Source: Ctena decussata (Eukaryota > Mollusca > Bivalvia > Lucinida > Lucinidae). From it: a stretch of 64,000 nt of DNA. The DNA lies in the NCBI GenBank assembly GCA_963989385.1, contig OZ022500.1, positions 21,032,460 through 21,096,459 on the forward strand, given 5' to 3'. The notes beneath the pieces were generated by a model. The model did no database searches and had not been told where the DNA came from. It was given only the letters and a program-made list of their open reading frames with translations. Positions 46,909 through 58,230 of the stretch are shown here, in pieces. Position 1 is the stretch's first letter; every line of letters begins with the position of its first letter. The position numbers and the translations under genes are program-made.

Positions 46909-47449
46909 AGGGTTTTCTCTCTCCAAAAGCACCCCAAATATGTAAACCAGTCTTGTGTAATTTGGCCATTAGATAGTTTTTTCTCTTTTTCAAGATGGAT
47001 CTTGATATTTTCAGATTGTTTTGGAAGGGAAAACCCTGTCTTATTTCCGAATAAATACAGTAAGCTTCAGCTCCACACTGATAAAATATCTTTCAGGAAT
47101 ACTGAGATAAAAAGAAACACATCACAGCGGCCAAAATAAATACAATGAAGCCCCATTATACTGCAAAGACTGCAGTTCATAGAATGGCATAATGTTAAAA
47201 GTACATCTGAAAAGTGTTACAATAAATAACATAGTATGTACAGTGAATTTAACATAAATGTTCTACTCCCTGTAAATACAGTATGTTATGTTCTCTTTAT
47301 AAACTATGGAAACAAAAAATTGATAGCTTCATATCAAAAATAGTGTTATAATGAATAGGATTCTGTGCATATATTTTATGAAAACTCAGGGAAAATGGTG
47401 TAAATATTCTCAAACACAGGACACATAAAATAATGATCTGATTTGTCCT

Positions 47450-47612
47450 AAAACTGGAACAGTTTGGTTTTACAACACAGTAATGTGTCCTAGAAATGCA
47501 GATGAAATGGCAAACAGTGTATACCCTGATCAGACTGCTCCTTCAGCAGTCTGATCTGTGTCTGCACTATTTGTGGAGACCTATCTGTCCCAATACTAAG
47601 AATTTTATGTTA
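47450..47612. mobile_element. Foldback element with GATCAGACTGCTCC core
   Basis: ctaaaactggaacagtttgg at the left; the core cctgatcagactgctccttc is paired with gcagtctgatctgtg; the right end has ctgtcccaatactaagaatt. A close relative lies at 57150-57310 and a more distant one at 34440-34627. Confidence 0.65.
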
Positions 47613-48458
47613 TATGTACAGCAAATGCCTCTTTCAAATTGTGATATCTTAAATGAACTAGAGCAAGTGAGCAAGGGCTCATGTATTCCTCCAAACAGCA
47701 CCACCACATAATGAAACCACCACCTAGCGGAACCAATCCCAATAAATGAAATAAATCTAGAAGTAAGCCTAGTCAAAGTTCAAAAGGTTCCATTGAAGTA
47801 TATTACAAATATCAGATAAGAATACACAAAACTTTAGTGCTAACTCATGCCCTTGTAACTCTGTGTCCTTGACCTTGGTCAGCAGCAACATCCAGATGTC
47901 AGTTGACCTGCACAAACTTAGAAGTAAACCTAATGATTATGAAAAGGATCATTCGAAGAATATTGAAAGTATAGGCAAAGAATATAAATTTAACATAAAA
48001 CTAGTACAAATGTTTAAGTCTGTGACCTTGACATAGCAGCAGCATCCAGATGCTCAGCAGCAGCATCCAGATGATGTCCACTAATCTGAATGAACCTAGA
48101 ATTAAAGCTAGTCACATATCAAGAGGTTCCATCAAAGGATATTGGAAATATAAGCAAAGAATATAAACTTAAGGTAAAAAGTCTGTGACCTTGACCTTGG
48201 TTCAGCAGAAGCATTCAGATGCTGTCAGCTACTCTGTATGAAACTAAATGTAAAAGTAGTCATTGATCAAATGGTTCCATCAAAGGATAAAGGAAATATA
48301 AATGAAAAATATAAACTTAAAAAAACAAGCAAATGTTCAAGTCTGTGACCTTGACCTTAGGTCAGCAGCAGCATCCAAATGATGTCAAATAATCTGCAAT
48401 AGCCTATAAGTAAACCCAGTCACATACCAAAAGGTTCCATCATAGGACATTGGAAATA

Positions 48459-48525
48459 TACTTAAGGACAAAAGTTCTGCATGGATGTTAATCTAACATC
48501 CATGCAGAACATTTGTCCGTAAGTA
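48459..48525. mobile_element. 67-bp perfect hairpin insertion
   Basis: tacttaaggacaaaagttct then gcatggatgtta, mirrored by taacatccatgcagaac then atttgtccgtaagta with a 3-nt loop. It begins exactly where the tandem array breaks off. Confidence 0.75.
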
Positions 48526-49116
48526 TACTAGTCAAAGGTTCTAACCGGCCACTTAGTTTTTATCATTTTTCCTCAATGCTATTAGCAATCTCACAGTTCA
48601 GTTTACAGCCACAGATAGGCGAATGTGTCGGTAAGCCATGCCACTAAAAGGTTTAGCAATATTCAGTACATTGTATCCAGGAGGCACAGATAAATACGGG
48701 TACCCCCATTTTCAAAATTAAAAAGAATTTGCATTAAGTGGTGGGGTATGTTTTAACATTTTGACCCAAAGCGACCACCGTCATGCAAGACGAGTGTTCA
48801 TTTCTGCATAAATCTGTTTCTTTAGTCATTTGCTTTAGTAATGAAGTGGTTTTGCCCAGGTAAATTGGATATTTCAAAAAGTGACTTTTCACAAACTGTG
48901 ACGAAATGCTGGATTTTGTGAATTTTAAAAATGGGGGTACTTGTGTTCATCGGCACATCCAGGATGTGAAGTTAAGAATTTTGTCAAATCTTTTATAGGC
49001 TAAGTTGACTGACACATCTGCCTATTTGGGGATGTAAATAAAATTGCAAGATTGTTTGGGGCTTTGAAGAAAATCGATAAAATGTAAGTGGCCGGTTAGA
49101 ACTTTTGGCTAGTATA
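48526..49116. mobile_element. 590-bp MITE with about 30-bp inverted ends
   Basis: Left tactagtcaaaggttctaac then cggccacttag; right taagtggccggttagaactt then ttggctagta, with TA-rich flanks (gtaagTATA / TATAtaag). The tandem array resumes at once after it. TA flanks suggest a Tc1/mariner-like mobiliser. The tips are 25+ bp with about three mismatches. Confidence 0.78.
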
Positions 49117-49955
49117 TATAAGCAAAGAATATAAACTTAACATAAAACTTTAACCAAAATGTGAATGGGACAGATGAACAAACAAACAGAGGATTGGACA
49201 GAGAGCAATAGCTGAATAGATGGAAAGATGAAAACTATATACCCCTCGACATATCATGGGGGTATAATTATTGTGATATCATGAATGAATTACCATGACA
49301 ATTCTGGGTACCAAGAAAGAACTGCCAGAATAGTGGGATCAAAGTCTTACTATTTGCCTCTAAGCCTGAACATATCAACAGACAGTGATATCAACTTGTT
49401 CAATTTCAGTAAAAATGTCCCAATATTTAGGTTTATTTAAGTACTAATTTTTCTTTACTGATGAATTATCACTGATTAACATGATGTTGCAGAGCAGATT
49501 GGGAAATATTTATTCACACACTGTGAAGCCTAAATTCGCATCTGCTCAACAAGTCATGTGTTAATTAGCCATAATTATAGGAGCAAGGAAATAATATTCT
49601 AACATTGAAAAGATTACTGTGGCATGTTCTTTATTTTTGCAGTGGCTGTTGACAGAAGTAACTGTTTACATTCAATGTCATAAAGTCAAGAATCTGCAAC
49701 ATAATTTATCACATTTTCACACTTTGCTCCTTTCAATATGCTACGTGGAAAAAATGTTAACATCATGTTAGAATACAGTATACATACTTTACTAATACTA
49801 TAGCAGAGAAAATGCCTGCTTCACAATGGTATAGTAAAGCTACAGAATAAAGATAAGCAGATTTGTTTCTAATTTTTAGCAACATCATACTAAATAACAA
49901 TGTTATATAATTAATGAATTCCACTTTTCTGATATTAATGGAAGTACGAACAACA

Positions 49956-50268
49956 GGACCCAGTTGTTCAATGCACTGTTAGCTTAACAAAGTTGCTAGT
50001 CAAGGATTCGTCAAGTCTTTCATTACTCACAAAACCAATCTGCTGTAACATTTTTTGGATAGAAAGGATTCGCCAAGTCTTTCATTACTCACAAAACAAA
50101 TTTGCTGTAATATTTTGGAGAAAAAATGTAAGGAGCTTTTGCACTGCAAAAGCTTCTCACATTATTTCAGCAAAAGATGGCAATGTTTTTACACATAATA
50201 CCTTTGAAAGTCTTTTATCTAAGGTCTCGTTAACTAACAACATTGTTAGTTTTGAACAACAGGGCCCA
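49956..50268. mobile_element. GGGCCCTGTTGTTCAAA family, copy 2
   Basis: ggacccagttgttcaatgca at the left; tgttagttttgaacaacagg gccc at the right. Shares gcaaaagcttctcacattat with the copy at 8015. Contains a local duplication of about 60 bp (aggattcgtcaagtctttca, then ggattcgccaagtctttcat). Confidence 0.78.
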
Positions 50269-50717
50269 GATCATTATGCAAGCATATATGGGATTTATTT
50301 ACTTTGCACAAAACCTACCAACACTTATACTTTCACGAATGTCATAAAAAAAAAATATTTTCTTTTCTTTTAAATGACACATGGTCACAGTTCTTGAAAT
50401 TTGTAGGAAACTGACAGAATCATGTTTGAATCCTTGATTCCGATTAAAATCAACTTGAGTAACACAGTTACAACACAGACTGTAACAATCACAGGAAGAC
50501 AAGACTGGGAAAACTGGGGATTAGTCAAAACTAATCTTTCAACATATGAAATCTCAAAGACTGAAAATGTTGATTTCACCGAATTTTTAGTATATGAAAA
50601 TTCCTTGTTATTTTATACCAGCAGCTTATGTTAAAGGAGGTGAAACCATTTCTTTTATAAAATTGTAAAAGAACTATAAGTGCATCACTATCAAGACTAT
50701 CATTCTTATCAGGATTG

Positions 50718-50926
50718 TTAGCACTTTAAGCGCCAGAGACGAAAATAGTTGAATGCAAACAGCGTAGATCTTGATGAGGCTGCTCATAATGAGCCGCCTC
50801 ATCTAGATCTACACTATTTGCCCCCTAGTCTTTGAATTCTCAATATGAAATATCTCGGACAAGGCATTTTTTTAAATTTTGCAGACGTGAATTTTGTTGT
50901 CTGCCTTTTGGTGCTTAAAGGGTTAG
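50718..50926. mobile_element. TAACCCTTTAAGTGCCAA family, copy 3
   Basis: ttagcactttaagcgccaga at the left, tttggtgcttaaagggtta at the right; gcgtagatcttgatgaggct and its inverse inside. Confidence 0.82.
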
Positions 50927-51154
50927 AGTAATCCAGCCCCTGTGCTACTGCAATAAAAAAGTATAAAGTGAAAGAAGTCCTATGCTGAAAAGACCATTTA
51001 CATGACTGCCTGTAGGCGTCATCTAATCTTTCATGGTCAACTGCAAAATACAGTGCTTAAAATTAAAGGTACAAAAAATATGCTGGACACATAAATCATT
51101 TACAGCTATACTGATGACCTTATGTTTTATACATCTCTTTGTCCACTTTCCTCA

Positions 51155-51230
51155 AGGATGTGCTCAGAGGATAAAGTGCTGGCCTGCTGACCTAGCAATC
51201 CCAGATTCGATTCCTGGATGCAGAAATCTT
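51155..51230 (+). mobile_element. Degenerate tRNA-derived SINE head
   Basis: tgctcagaggataaagtgct (box A-like) followed by cagattcgattcctgg (box B-like) at tRNA spacing. Not a functional tRNA: stems do not close fully. The body downstream is not recognised. Confidence 0.5.
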
Positions 51231-52155
51231 TTTGAATCAAATACAGCCTTTCAGTATCACCCTTCTATCATCCTGCTATAACTAAAATACTGTTGAAAAG
51301 GAAGTAAAATTGCAAGTCATCCATCATCCATCTTGAGAATGAAGACCTGTCAATTTGAATCCCATCAGTGCAGAAAAATCCCAAACACTATTGATTTTGG
51401 TACTTTTCTGCACTGCGGAGCAGTAATATGTGAACTTCATATTTGGAACAAGTTTGGCACTGACAGCTTGCTCCAGCAGATATTCTGTATTCAAGCTTAC
51501 ACATGTTGTAAATGACTCACAAATACCAGTGCAGATACCTTATTCTTTGAAGCTGACTTTGCAAACATATGACAGAAGGGTCACTATCCTTCCATACTGA
51601 TCATAATTCACTTGAGACAATGTGATACTTGAAAACTTACGATGTAACTGTAAAACCATTTTTTTTTTTAATTTTGAATCTTATTTTTTTTTTTCTTAAA
51701 TTTTAACAAAGAACTATATCATTTCACAACAATACAAAAGGAGTGACATGGGATGAGATGGGATACAATAATTCTGAAAACTCATGGAATTTGGCAGAAA
51801 ATGGTAAGAAAAGATGAAATGTGCTCATTAAACATAATACATTCTTCAAATTATGAAAGACAATGACCTATCAAACAAGATCACATACAGCAGTCTTTGA
51901 AAGTTTAAACTTACTCACCAACATGGTGTTATATGGCATGAATTTGTATGCAATCTGATCGGAAACAACTTTGTTTTCATCAATTATGGATCCTTAGGAC
52001 GCTTGATAGTGAAAACCTCTCCAATCAGTCTGTTCAGATTTGCAGGCTGAACTAAAAGTCAGCAGTTTTAATATGCTCTAAAAGTCAGCAGTTTTAATAT
52101 GCTCCAAAACAGATTTCTCATGCCAAACTCAGTGACTGTGTTCTTCTGTTTTTTA

Positions 52156-52169
52156 GGGGGGGGGGGGGG
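52156..52169. repeat. Poly(G) run of 14
   Basis: Homopolymer between ttttta and ttctaac; intronic. Confidence 0.8.
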
Positions 52170-52817
52170 TTCTAACTTTTTTCATCTTTTTTTTAAGCGT
52201 AAGCCTGACTCAACTGCATGCTATACAAAATAAAAGGCATTGCAGCAAACAAGATGTTGGTGCAAAATTAAAAGAAAAATAATTAAAAAAAAATAATTAA
52301 AATTTTGTCTTTGTGCAATAAAATCTTAAAGCTATGGTACTCAAACTTTGAAAAATAGGCTAAAATGAAGTTTTTTAAGTGTGTGTTTGTTTTCTTTCAA
52401 AAGCATTAAATTTCTTAAATGAAACCTTAGTGTGAATGTCAGACCACTGCAACTGAATTAAAACAACAACAACAAATTTCCAGTTTCAAACTACCTGGTA
52501 ACATTGTGTGTGGCTACATTTTATGATTAAATTAGACAATTTTACAATTCCTGTGAGATAGGGACTTTCAATAAAATTTTACTCCAAACAAAAACACAGC
52601 ATGTTCTAAAAATTCTGAAATATGACTACTATGTCATAAACAGCACTGTACAAGGTAAATAAATAGACAAGCCCCATTTAAAGATGGCATAACAGTGGTT
52701 AACAGATAGAAAATAGCAATTAATTTAGGAGGCTAACAAAAGAATATGTCAGTGCTTACAACAAAATAGGACTGAAAGTTTACGGTACATCTAAAGCAGA
52801 GCTTTTTTTGGCAATAC

Positions 52818-53135
52818 CTCCGAGCTCAACTATTCTCTCAGTTGTTCCATTGGGTGTGATAGTGGTGATTTTCTTAACAGTTTTCCAAGTCACCCCATCT
52901 TCAGAGACTTGAAATATTTCTTCTATTTCTGTGACAGACTCTGTCTTTTCCTCTTCCTCATACTTTGGTTCCTGGTCAGTATCAGGTTTTTTCTTAATTA
53001 CATCAACTGTTACCTCTGTTGTATATTCAGATCTCTCAACCTCTTCAGTAGGGATAACAGTGTCATCTAGAACATGCTCCTGCTGTGATTCTGCTTCTTT
53101 CTCAATAGCTTCCTTAATTTGGTTCTCCTTAACTT
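52818..53135 (-). CDS. 106-codon internal phase-1 exon with DGVTWKTVKK block
   Basis: Minus-strand frame of 318 bp, open throughout, with acceptor (aacaactaaacag) and donor (CTCGGAG/gtattg), phase 1 at both ends. The N-terminal two thirds is acidic and repetitive (EYTTEVTVDVIKKK, EEEEKTESVTEIEEI). The C-terminal part holds an ordered-looking block, IFQVSEDGVTWKTVKKITT followed by ITPNGTTERIVEL. Alternating hydrophobic/threonine strands around a 'DG' or 'NG' turn resemble the 'DDGT..' turns of the two distal exons and of ankyrin C-terminal tails (my recollection of the family). It lies 1.1 kb from the micro-exon upstream. Confidence 0.8.
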
Positions 53136-54237
53136 CTGTTTAGTTGTTTTGTGGAAAGCATAGGAAGAGTTAATGAAAAACTTACTATACTTAAAGCCTA
53201 TATTTTTTTCCCAAAAATTACTTGGAGCTGAGCAGATATTTGTGAAAATAGTTTTATTTATCCTTACTATCTATCATTAAATACATTTTGCAAACATAAA
53301 TTTCAAAACATTTGTACTATGATTACCAATTTTACAAAATACTGGTAACCAGCCATACATACTGTTTTATGATACAACAATAATTCTGTTACAAGATTTT
53401 ACTCCAACCAATTTCTGGCAACTTAACATGATTGTCGCATGAATCAATACTAATACTGGCAACTATGATACAGAAACAATGAGTACCTGACTACCAATGT
53501 TCTCATTGCATATATATAATAACTATAGGCATTTCTAATTTTCTTTTGCAGTGTGCCTAAAGCACCCAAAAGAACTTGAAATTCCCATGTACATAAAATT
53601 ATTTACTAGTATCAAACTGAATCAAGGTTAGTTCTAGTTTTATCAAAGTTTCACTGTACAGATTTTATGCTAGAAGTTAATAACATGCTGTTAGACCTGC
53701 AAAACTGGTTAATAACATGCTTCATTTACAGCTTTATCCAATATCTGCAATACCTTATCCCCAAATTACATGTTGGCCAAATTTTAGGGATATATTGTTG
53801 CTTTTCTCCTTTAATAATTTAAACACATGATAAGAGATCTAACTAGAATTTCCAAATGAGATTCTGAATAGGTTTTGTGTAGACAGAAGAACAAAAGTGC
53901 AATCAGTATCCCTAACATTTTGCATTACATGACATTGCCTATTTGAGAAATTAAATCCTATAAACACCCAACCCAGTTGTTAGTATAAGAAGGCAGAAAT
54001 TCACCCTGCTTCACTTTGGTTTCTAACTGAAATGTTATGATCCAGTCCATCCACTTATTTACTGGTATGTTAAATTTAGTATCTATGACAGCAATTACAG
54101 TGAAGGCATTAGAACTATAACCAACTTGTTAAGATGATATAAATGCAACTATTTACAAGAATGAGTGAGCACTAGCTCATGGATCAGAAGACAAGATTTG
54201 TCTTTACAATACAGACTACAATGTGCACGCTATATAC
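53136..54237 (-). other. 1.1-kb intron
   Basis: Canonical GT/AG ends, AT-rich, no repeat or exon seen. Confidence 0.65.
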
Positions 54238-54306
54238 CTGCGACAAATTTCTCCTCAGGGCTGGGTGGGGGCGTTCGTACACCTTCCTCATCATCAACAT
54301 TAGTTT
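54238..54306 (-). CDS. 23-codon micro-exon, phase 1
   Basis: A 69-bp minus-strand frame flanked by an acceptor (acctgtttacag) and a donor (GTCGCAG/gtatat), phase 1 at both ends. The peptide is ETNVDDEEGVRTPPPSPEEK then FVA. The TPPPSP segment is a plausible proline-directed kinase site or SH3/WW ligand (inference). It is too short to find by ORF length and was located by splice sites, phase and acidic composition. It can be skipped without a frameshift. Confidence 0.65.
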
Positions 54307-56180
54307 CTGTAAACAGGTAAATATTGGTGCTTACCAAAATTCAAGATTATTACATTAAATCATATCACAAGACTGTCTCTCAGATGCTCAGAACTACCTT
54401 TGAAGTATCAATCTGGAAAGCTGTCAGAAATACTGAGTGGAAATTAGTGCTTTCTAATTTATAAAGTTATAATCAACATAGGTAATATATTCATGTTTAA
54501 AACTAGCAACTACTTCAACTTAATAAAAGAAGCTTGATTCTTAGACTCAGCCAGAACACCTAAAATATTACAGCTCCAAAATAGCCCAATTTGGTGACAA
54601 CACTTCTCCACAAAACATTACACAAGATCACATAAGCCAATCTTCCAATGACCAGCTGAGAGCCCACTCTTTAAGGTTTTGTGGAGAAATAAGAAAATTA
54701 ATCAAATTTTCACCATCAACAAAATCTCGGCTGCTCTAGAGCTCTATAAAACATTCAAAGGTGATATAAATGAAATAACTGATGTGAAGGATAATACAGA
54801 AACAGTACAAATTCAAATACTTTGTGTTTCCACACTAAAATTACCACTGAAAAACCAGACAATTCATCATAAATTAGTGGAATTCAACTTACTAGTTAAC
54901 TGATCATGTACACTATGAACTACCTTACAACATACAAAAGACTGAACAGAAATAAAATGTTACAACAGCATTTTGAATACAACAGACTGAAGAAATAAGA
55001 ACAAATTATCACACAGTAGAGACAGTTAAACAACTGTTATCATTTTGATTAAACTGAGGTCAACTTTTATCCCAAAAAGCAATGTAAACAACAATGAATA
55101 CACAACCTTGATCAACAATCCAACAGGTTATTTATTCCTCCCAAACTTAAACCAAATACCATTGAGACCTAACCCATCTGCTACCTCCATGCTCAGATGC
55201 TGTTAAAAATTTGGTCCCATTATACACTAAGTTATTCATTCTCCTAAACTATTATACTGCTTTTACTTAGACATGATAAAATTAACCTGTACAAGTCAGG
55301 CAGACTTTGACAGAAATTATGAGCCAATACCTAAGACAGCTGAACATAAAAATAAATGCTAAAGCCTAGGCCAAAGGAATCATTCTTCAGGCATAATAAA
55401 TACTGCCCTATTAATGTAAACTTAAGGAACTGGTTATTTAAATGCATGAAATATACCTACACAAGAATCTATCTGCTGAAAGAGGACAGCCATTTCCTGG
55501 ACATGAAAGAGAACAGCCTAATGATGGAAAATATACTGTGGATCTGCCCATTTTGTAATGTTTAGTCAGTTTCATTCATTAAAATTTCAGTTCATTTGCT
55601 GATCATTCAGTATACCCTGAGTGCCTTTCTTGAACTGCTGTCAATTTATGTAGACACTTCTTCCCTGTTTGGTTTGAGGGCAGGATAACGGATCTGATTG
55701 TATCTGTTCCTGATCATCCTTTATCTTTTTACTCTACTTTTATGTGTTATGGTGCCTTTACAATAAAACCTGAATCTCCAAGGTCATGAAAGAAATCTAC
55801 CTTGCGGAGATTCCAGCCTTAGACCATGTGATATAGTCTGAAGTCAAACTGCTAACACTTTCTTTGTCTAGATTCTATATGAAATCTTCTGCATGAAATC
55901 ATAATGTTGGGGTACTATCGAAAACTCTACAGAAGTATATTTCATACCCAGATACAGTCATTATTAAATTGCAAATGTAAGTAGCTGTGTGATAACTTGA
56001 AAAGAAAAATCGTCATGCACTGAAAACAGTACCGCTGAATCACTACTGTATTTATAACTCTCACAGAAATGTTTTCTACAAATGTGGCATGCTGCAAACT
56101 CTCAGTGTAAAAACCAGACTGACTGCTCTCATCTTGGTCTACACTGTTTACTCAAATATCGAAGTAAAGTCTCCTGAGGC

Positions 56181-56390
56181 TTAACACTTTAAGTGCCAGT
56201 GATAAAATAGCGGAGTTTGCAAATGGTGCTGGTCCTGATGAGGCCATTCATAATGAGTCTCCTTATCTAGATCTTTAGTGTTTGCCCTCTTGTTTTTGAC
56301 TTCTCAATGTGATATAGCTTGGACAAGACATATTTTAAAAATTTGCATACATAAATTTTGTAGTCTGCATTTTGGTGCTTAAAAGAGTTA
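56181..56390. mobile_element. TAACCCTTTAAGTGCCAA family, copy 4
   Basis: ttaacactttaagtgccagt at the left, ttttggtgcttaaaagagtta at the right. Internal gatgaggccattcataatga and gatatagcttggacaagaca match copies 1 and 3. Confidence 0.8.
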
Positions 56391-57149
56391 ATATCTTATA
56401 TGCTGCCATAATTATCCTCCTCTCCTTTCAGAATTATTTGGCCAATTACAGCAGGGTCGCAGAGAATTTTCAGTTAATATATGGCAAGAAGATAGGAAAT
56501 GCAGTCTTCCCAATAGTTGTGGTACCAGCAATAATTGTGGTAACAGGAATGATTCAGCAATACGAATGTAACATGTAATAAAAGATCAACTGATTATAAT
56601 TTGGAACTTCTGCTTTGAGGAAATCAGATAGGTCCAATGCAGCTCTAAACAGCATACAATATTGTTGGGGTACAAAATCATTATCTGTTTTTAAGCTGTC
56701 CAAATATTTAAGACCATAAAAAGTCTATGTGTAAAAAAAAAACTTCTGTTTGCACAAGCAAAAGGAGGTTTGATTCTTAGCTGCTCAAGTGTTTGTTTTG
56801 TCCAAATTTGCACTTCAGTGCATAATATTCCTATAAATTTTTGCAACCTCAAAGCAAAAGAGCATATTGAGAGACATTACAAAGTTGTATCCCTTGAACA
56901 ATTTAAACCTAGAGATATATCTAGAAAAGGAGATGACAAATTATCAATGAATCAGCATATGTGTTAACTCCAGCACTTAACCTGGTGAAGGGATGTAAAA
57001 TTTACTAGTGATGTCTCTCAATGTAAAACACAGAGAATCTGCAGTCTTCATATCCATGCAGAGGAACAAAGCAAGCTGTCTAGCATGATAGGAGCTTAGA
57101 ATACCATATGGAAATCTTGTCTGCCCATCAGAAGCTACCATAAAAAAAT

Positions 57150-57310
57150 TATAAATTTTTGGTTTTCAATGCAGTAATGCATCTGTAAGATGCAGATGGA
57201 ATGGCAAACAGTGAAGACTCTCATCAGATTGCTCAGGAGCAGTCTAATCCAGATCTTCTCAGTTTGCTGCAACCTATCTGTCCCAATTATTAAATTTTCA
57301 AGGTGTAAAT
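57150..57310. mobile_element. Foldback element with GATTGCTCAGGAGCAGTC core
   Basis: gcagtaatgcatctgtaaga, gatggaatggcaaacagtga, the core cagattgctcaggagcagtc, and ctatctgtcccaattattaa match the element at 47450-47612 in order and spacing. Confidence 0.65.
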
Positions 57311-58035
57311 AGAGGTAAGCCTTAATAGACAATAACTTTTTTCTTTATCTATCATCATTATTGTTCAATGCTTGCTAAATGGAGGGGTTGTACTGGCAAA
57401 AAAACACTGAAGCAAGTATATAATTGCAAATGCTCTAGGAAACAATTGGAATCCTTGGCTGAGTTGCAATCTCCTTTTGGATTTTGCTGCTGAACCGTAT
57501 AATGTCCTGCCAACAGAAATCAGACCAACCAGATACTGGACTTGACAGTAAGACTCACAAATATTTTTGATAAAACAGCCCCTTTAGATTTCACAGACTG
57601 CGAAGACTTACTTAGGTTTACATGTATAGTTCTTTATAGATTACAAGCTCCTTTCAGCTGAATATAGCAAATAACAGTTCTTCTTTCAACTTTCATTCCT
57701 TATAAAGCAATGTTTTTCATGTGGCCAAGCTCAGGTGTCCAACTTTTTTCTCGGATCTCAGATCAATAGCCACTTTGAATCTTTCTCATTTTGTAGCAAA
57801 ATTGAAAGAAAACCTTGTAGATATATAAACATAAATTAATGTGTCATAAATTTCATGCAAATACAGAACATAATACATGTGAAATTAACATTGCATAACA
57901 GTAACAATATCTAAGCAGGCATAACTGGACTGTACAGCTCAGAAGGCACACCTAGCCATACAGTGTACAAGGCAGAGCTAATCAGAGCTTGCTGCACAGT
58001 TCACAAGATTGGACATCAAGCCGTGCAACTGTTAC

Positions 58036-58230
58036 CTTCCGTCTGCTTTTCTGCCTGCTTCTCCACTGACTCCTGACTGGGAGCCATGGTTACAGGCTCA
58101 TCAGGTACAGGAGGAGCTTCTCGCAGCTCAGCCTGAACTTGTATTGCTTCTAAATCAGGCAGTGTTTCTTCTTTTGTTTTTCTCTCCTCAACAATTGCAT
58201 CTTCACCAATGGCACCTATATCCTCTGTTT
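58036..58230 (-). CDS. 65-codon acidic internal phase-1 exon
   Basis: Open minus-strand frame of 195 bp between an acceptor (ttgaatacttgcag) and a donor (GGAAG/gtaaca), phase 1 at both ends. The peptide starts ETEDIGAIGEDAIVEERK and ends EKQAEKQTE. It is Glu/Lys-rich with a proline cluster (REAPPVPDEP) and looks disordered. There is no domain I recognise. The same phase, codon style and acidic composition as the neighbouring exons tie it to the same gene. Its intron distances are about 3.3 kb to the upstream exon and 3.7 kb to the downstream one. Confidence 0.75.

Larger units (their letters stand above)
47860..49200. repeat. About 130-bp tandem array interrupted by insertions
   Basis: Units contain aagtctgtgaccttgacctt, cagcagcagcatccagatg, caaaaggttccatcaaagga and tataagcaaagaatataaac. 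About five units lie before 48458 and the array resumes at 49117. Related fragments occur at 37660-37870. Confidence 0.75.
46248..52817 (-). other. 6.6-kb intron with repeats
   Basis: Contains foldback elements, a 130-bp tandem array and poly-purine tracts (listed separately). No exon recognised. The ORFs of 60-130 codons are within repeats or lack conserved features. Confidence 0.65.
54307..58035 (-). other. 3.7-kb intron
   Basis: Contains the repeats at 56181-56390 and 57150-57310. Otherwise AT-rich with nothing I can assign. Confidence 0.65.

Noticed and set aside
50299..50634. Overlapping short ORFs on both strands near 50.4 kb
   Set aside because: No splice context, no conserved feature and low coding character.
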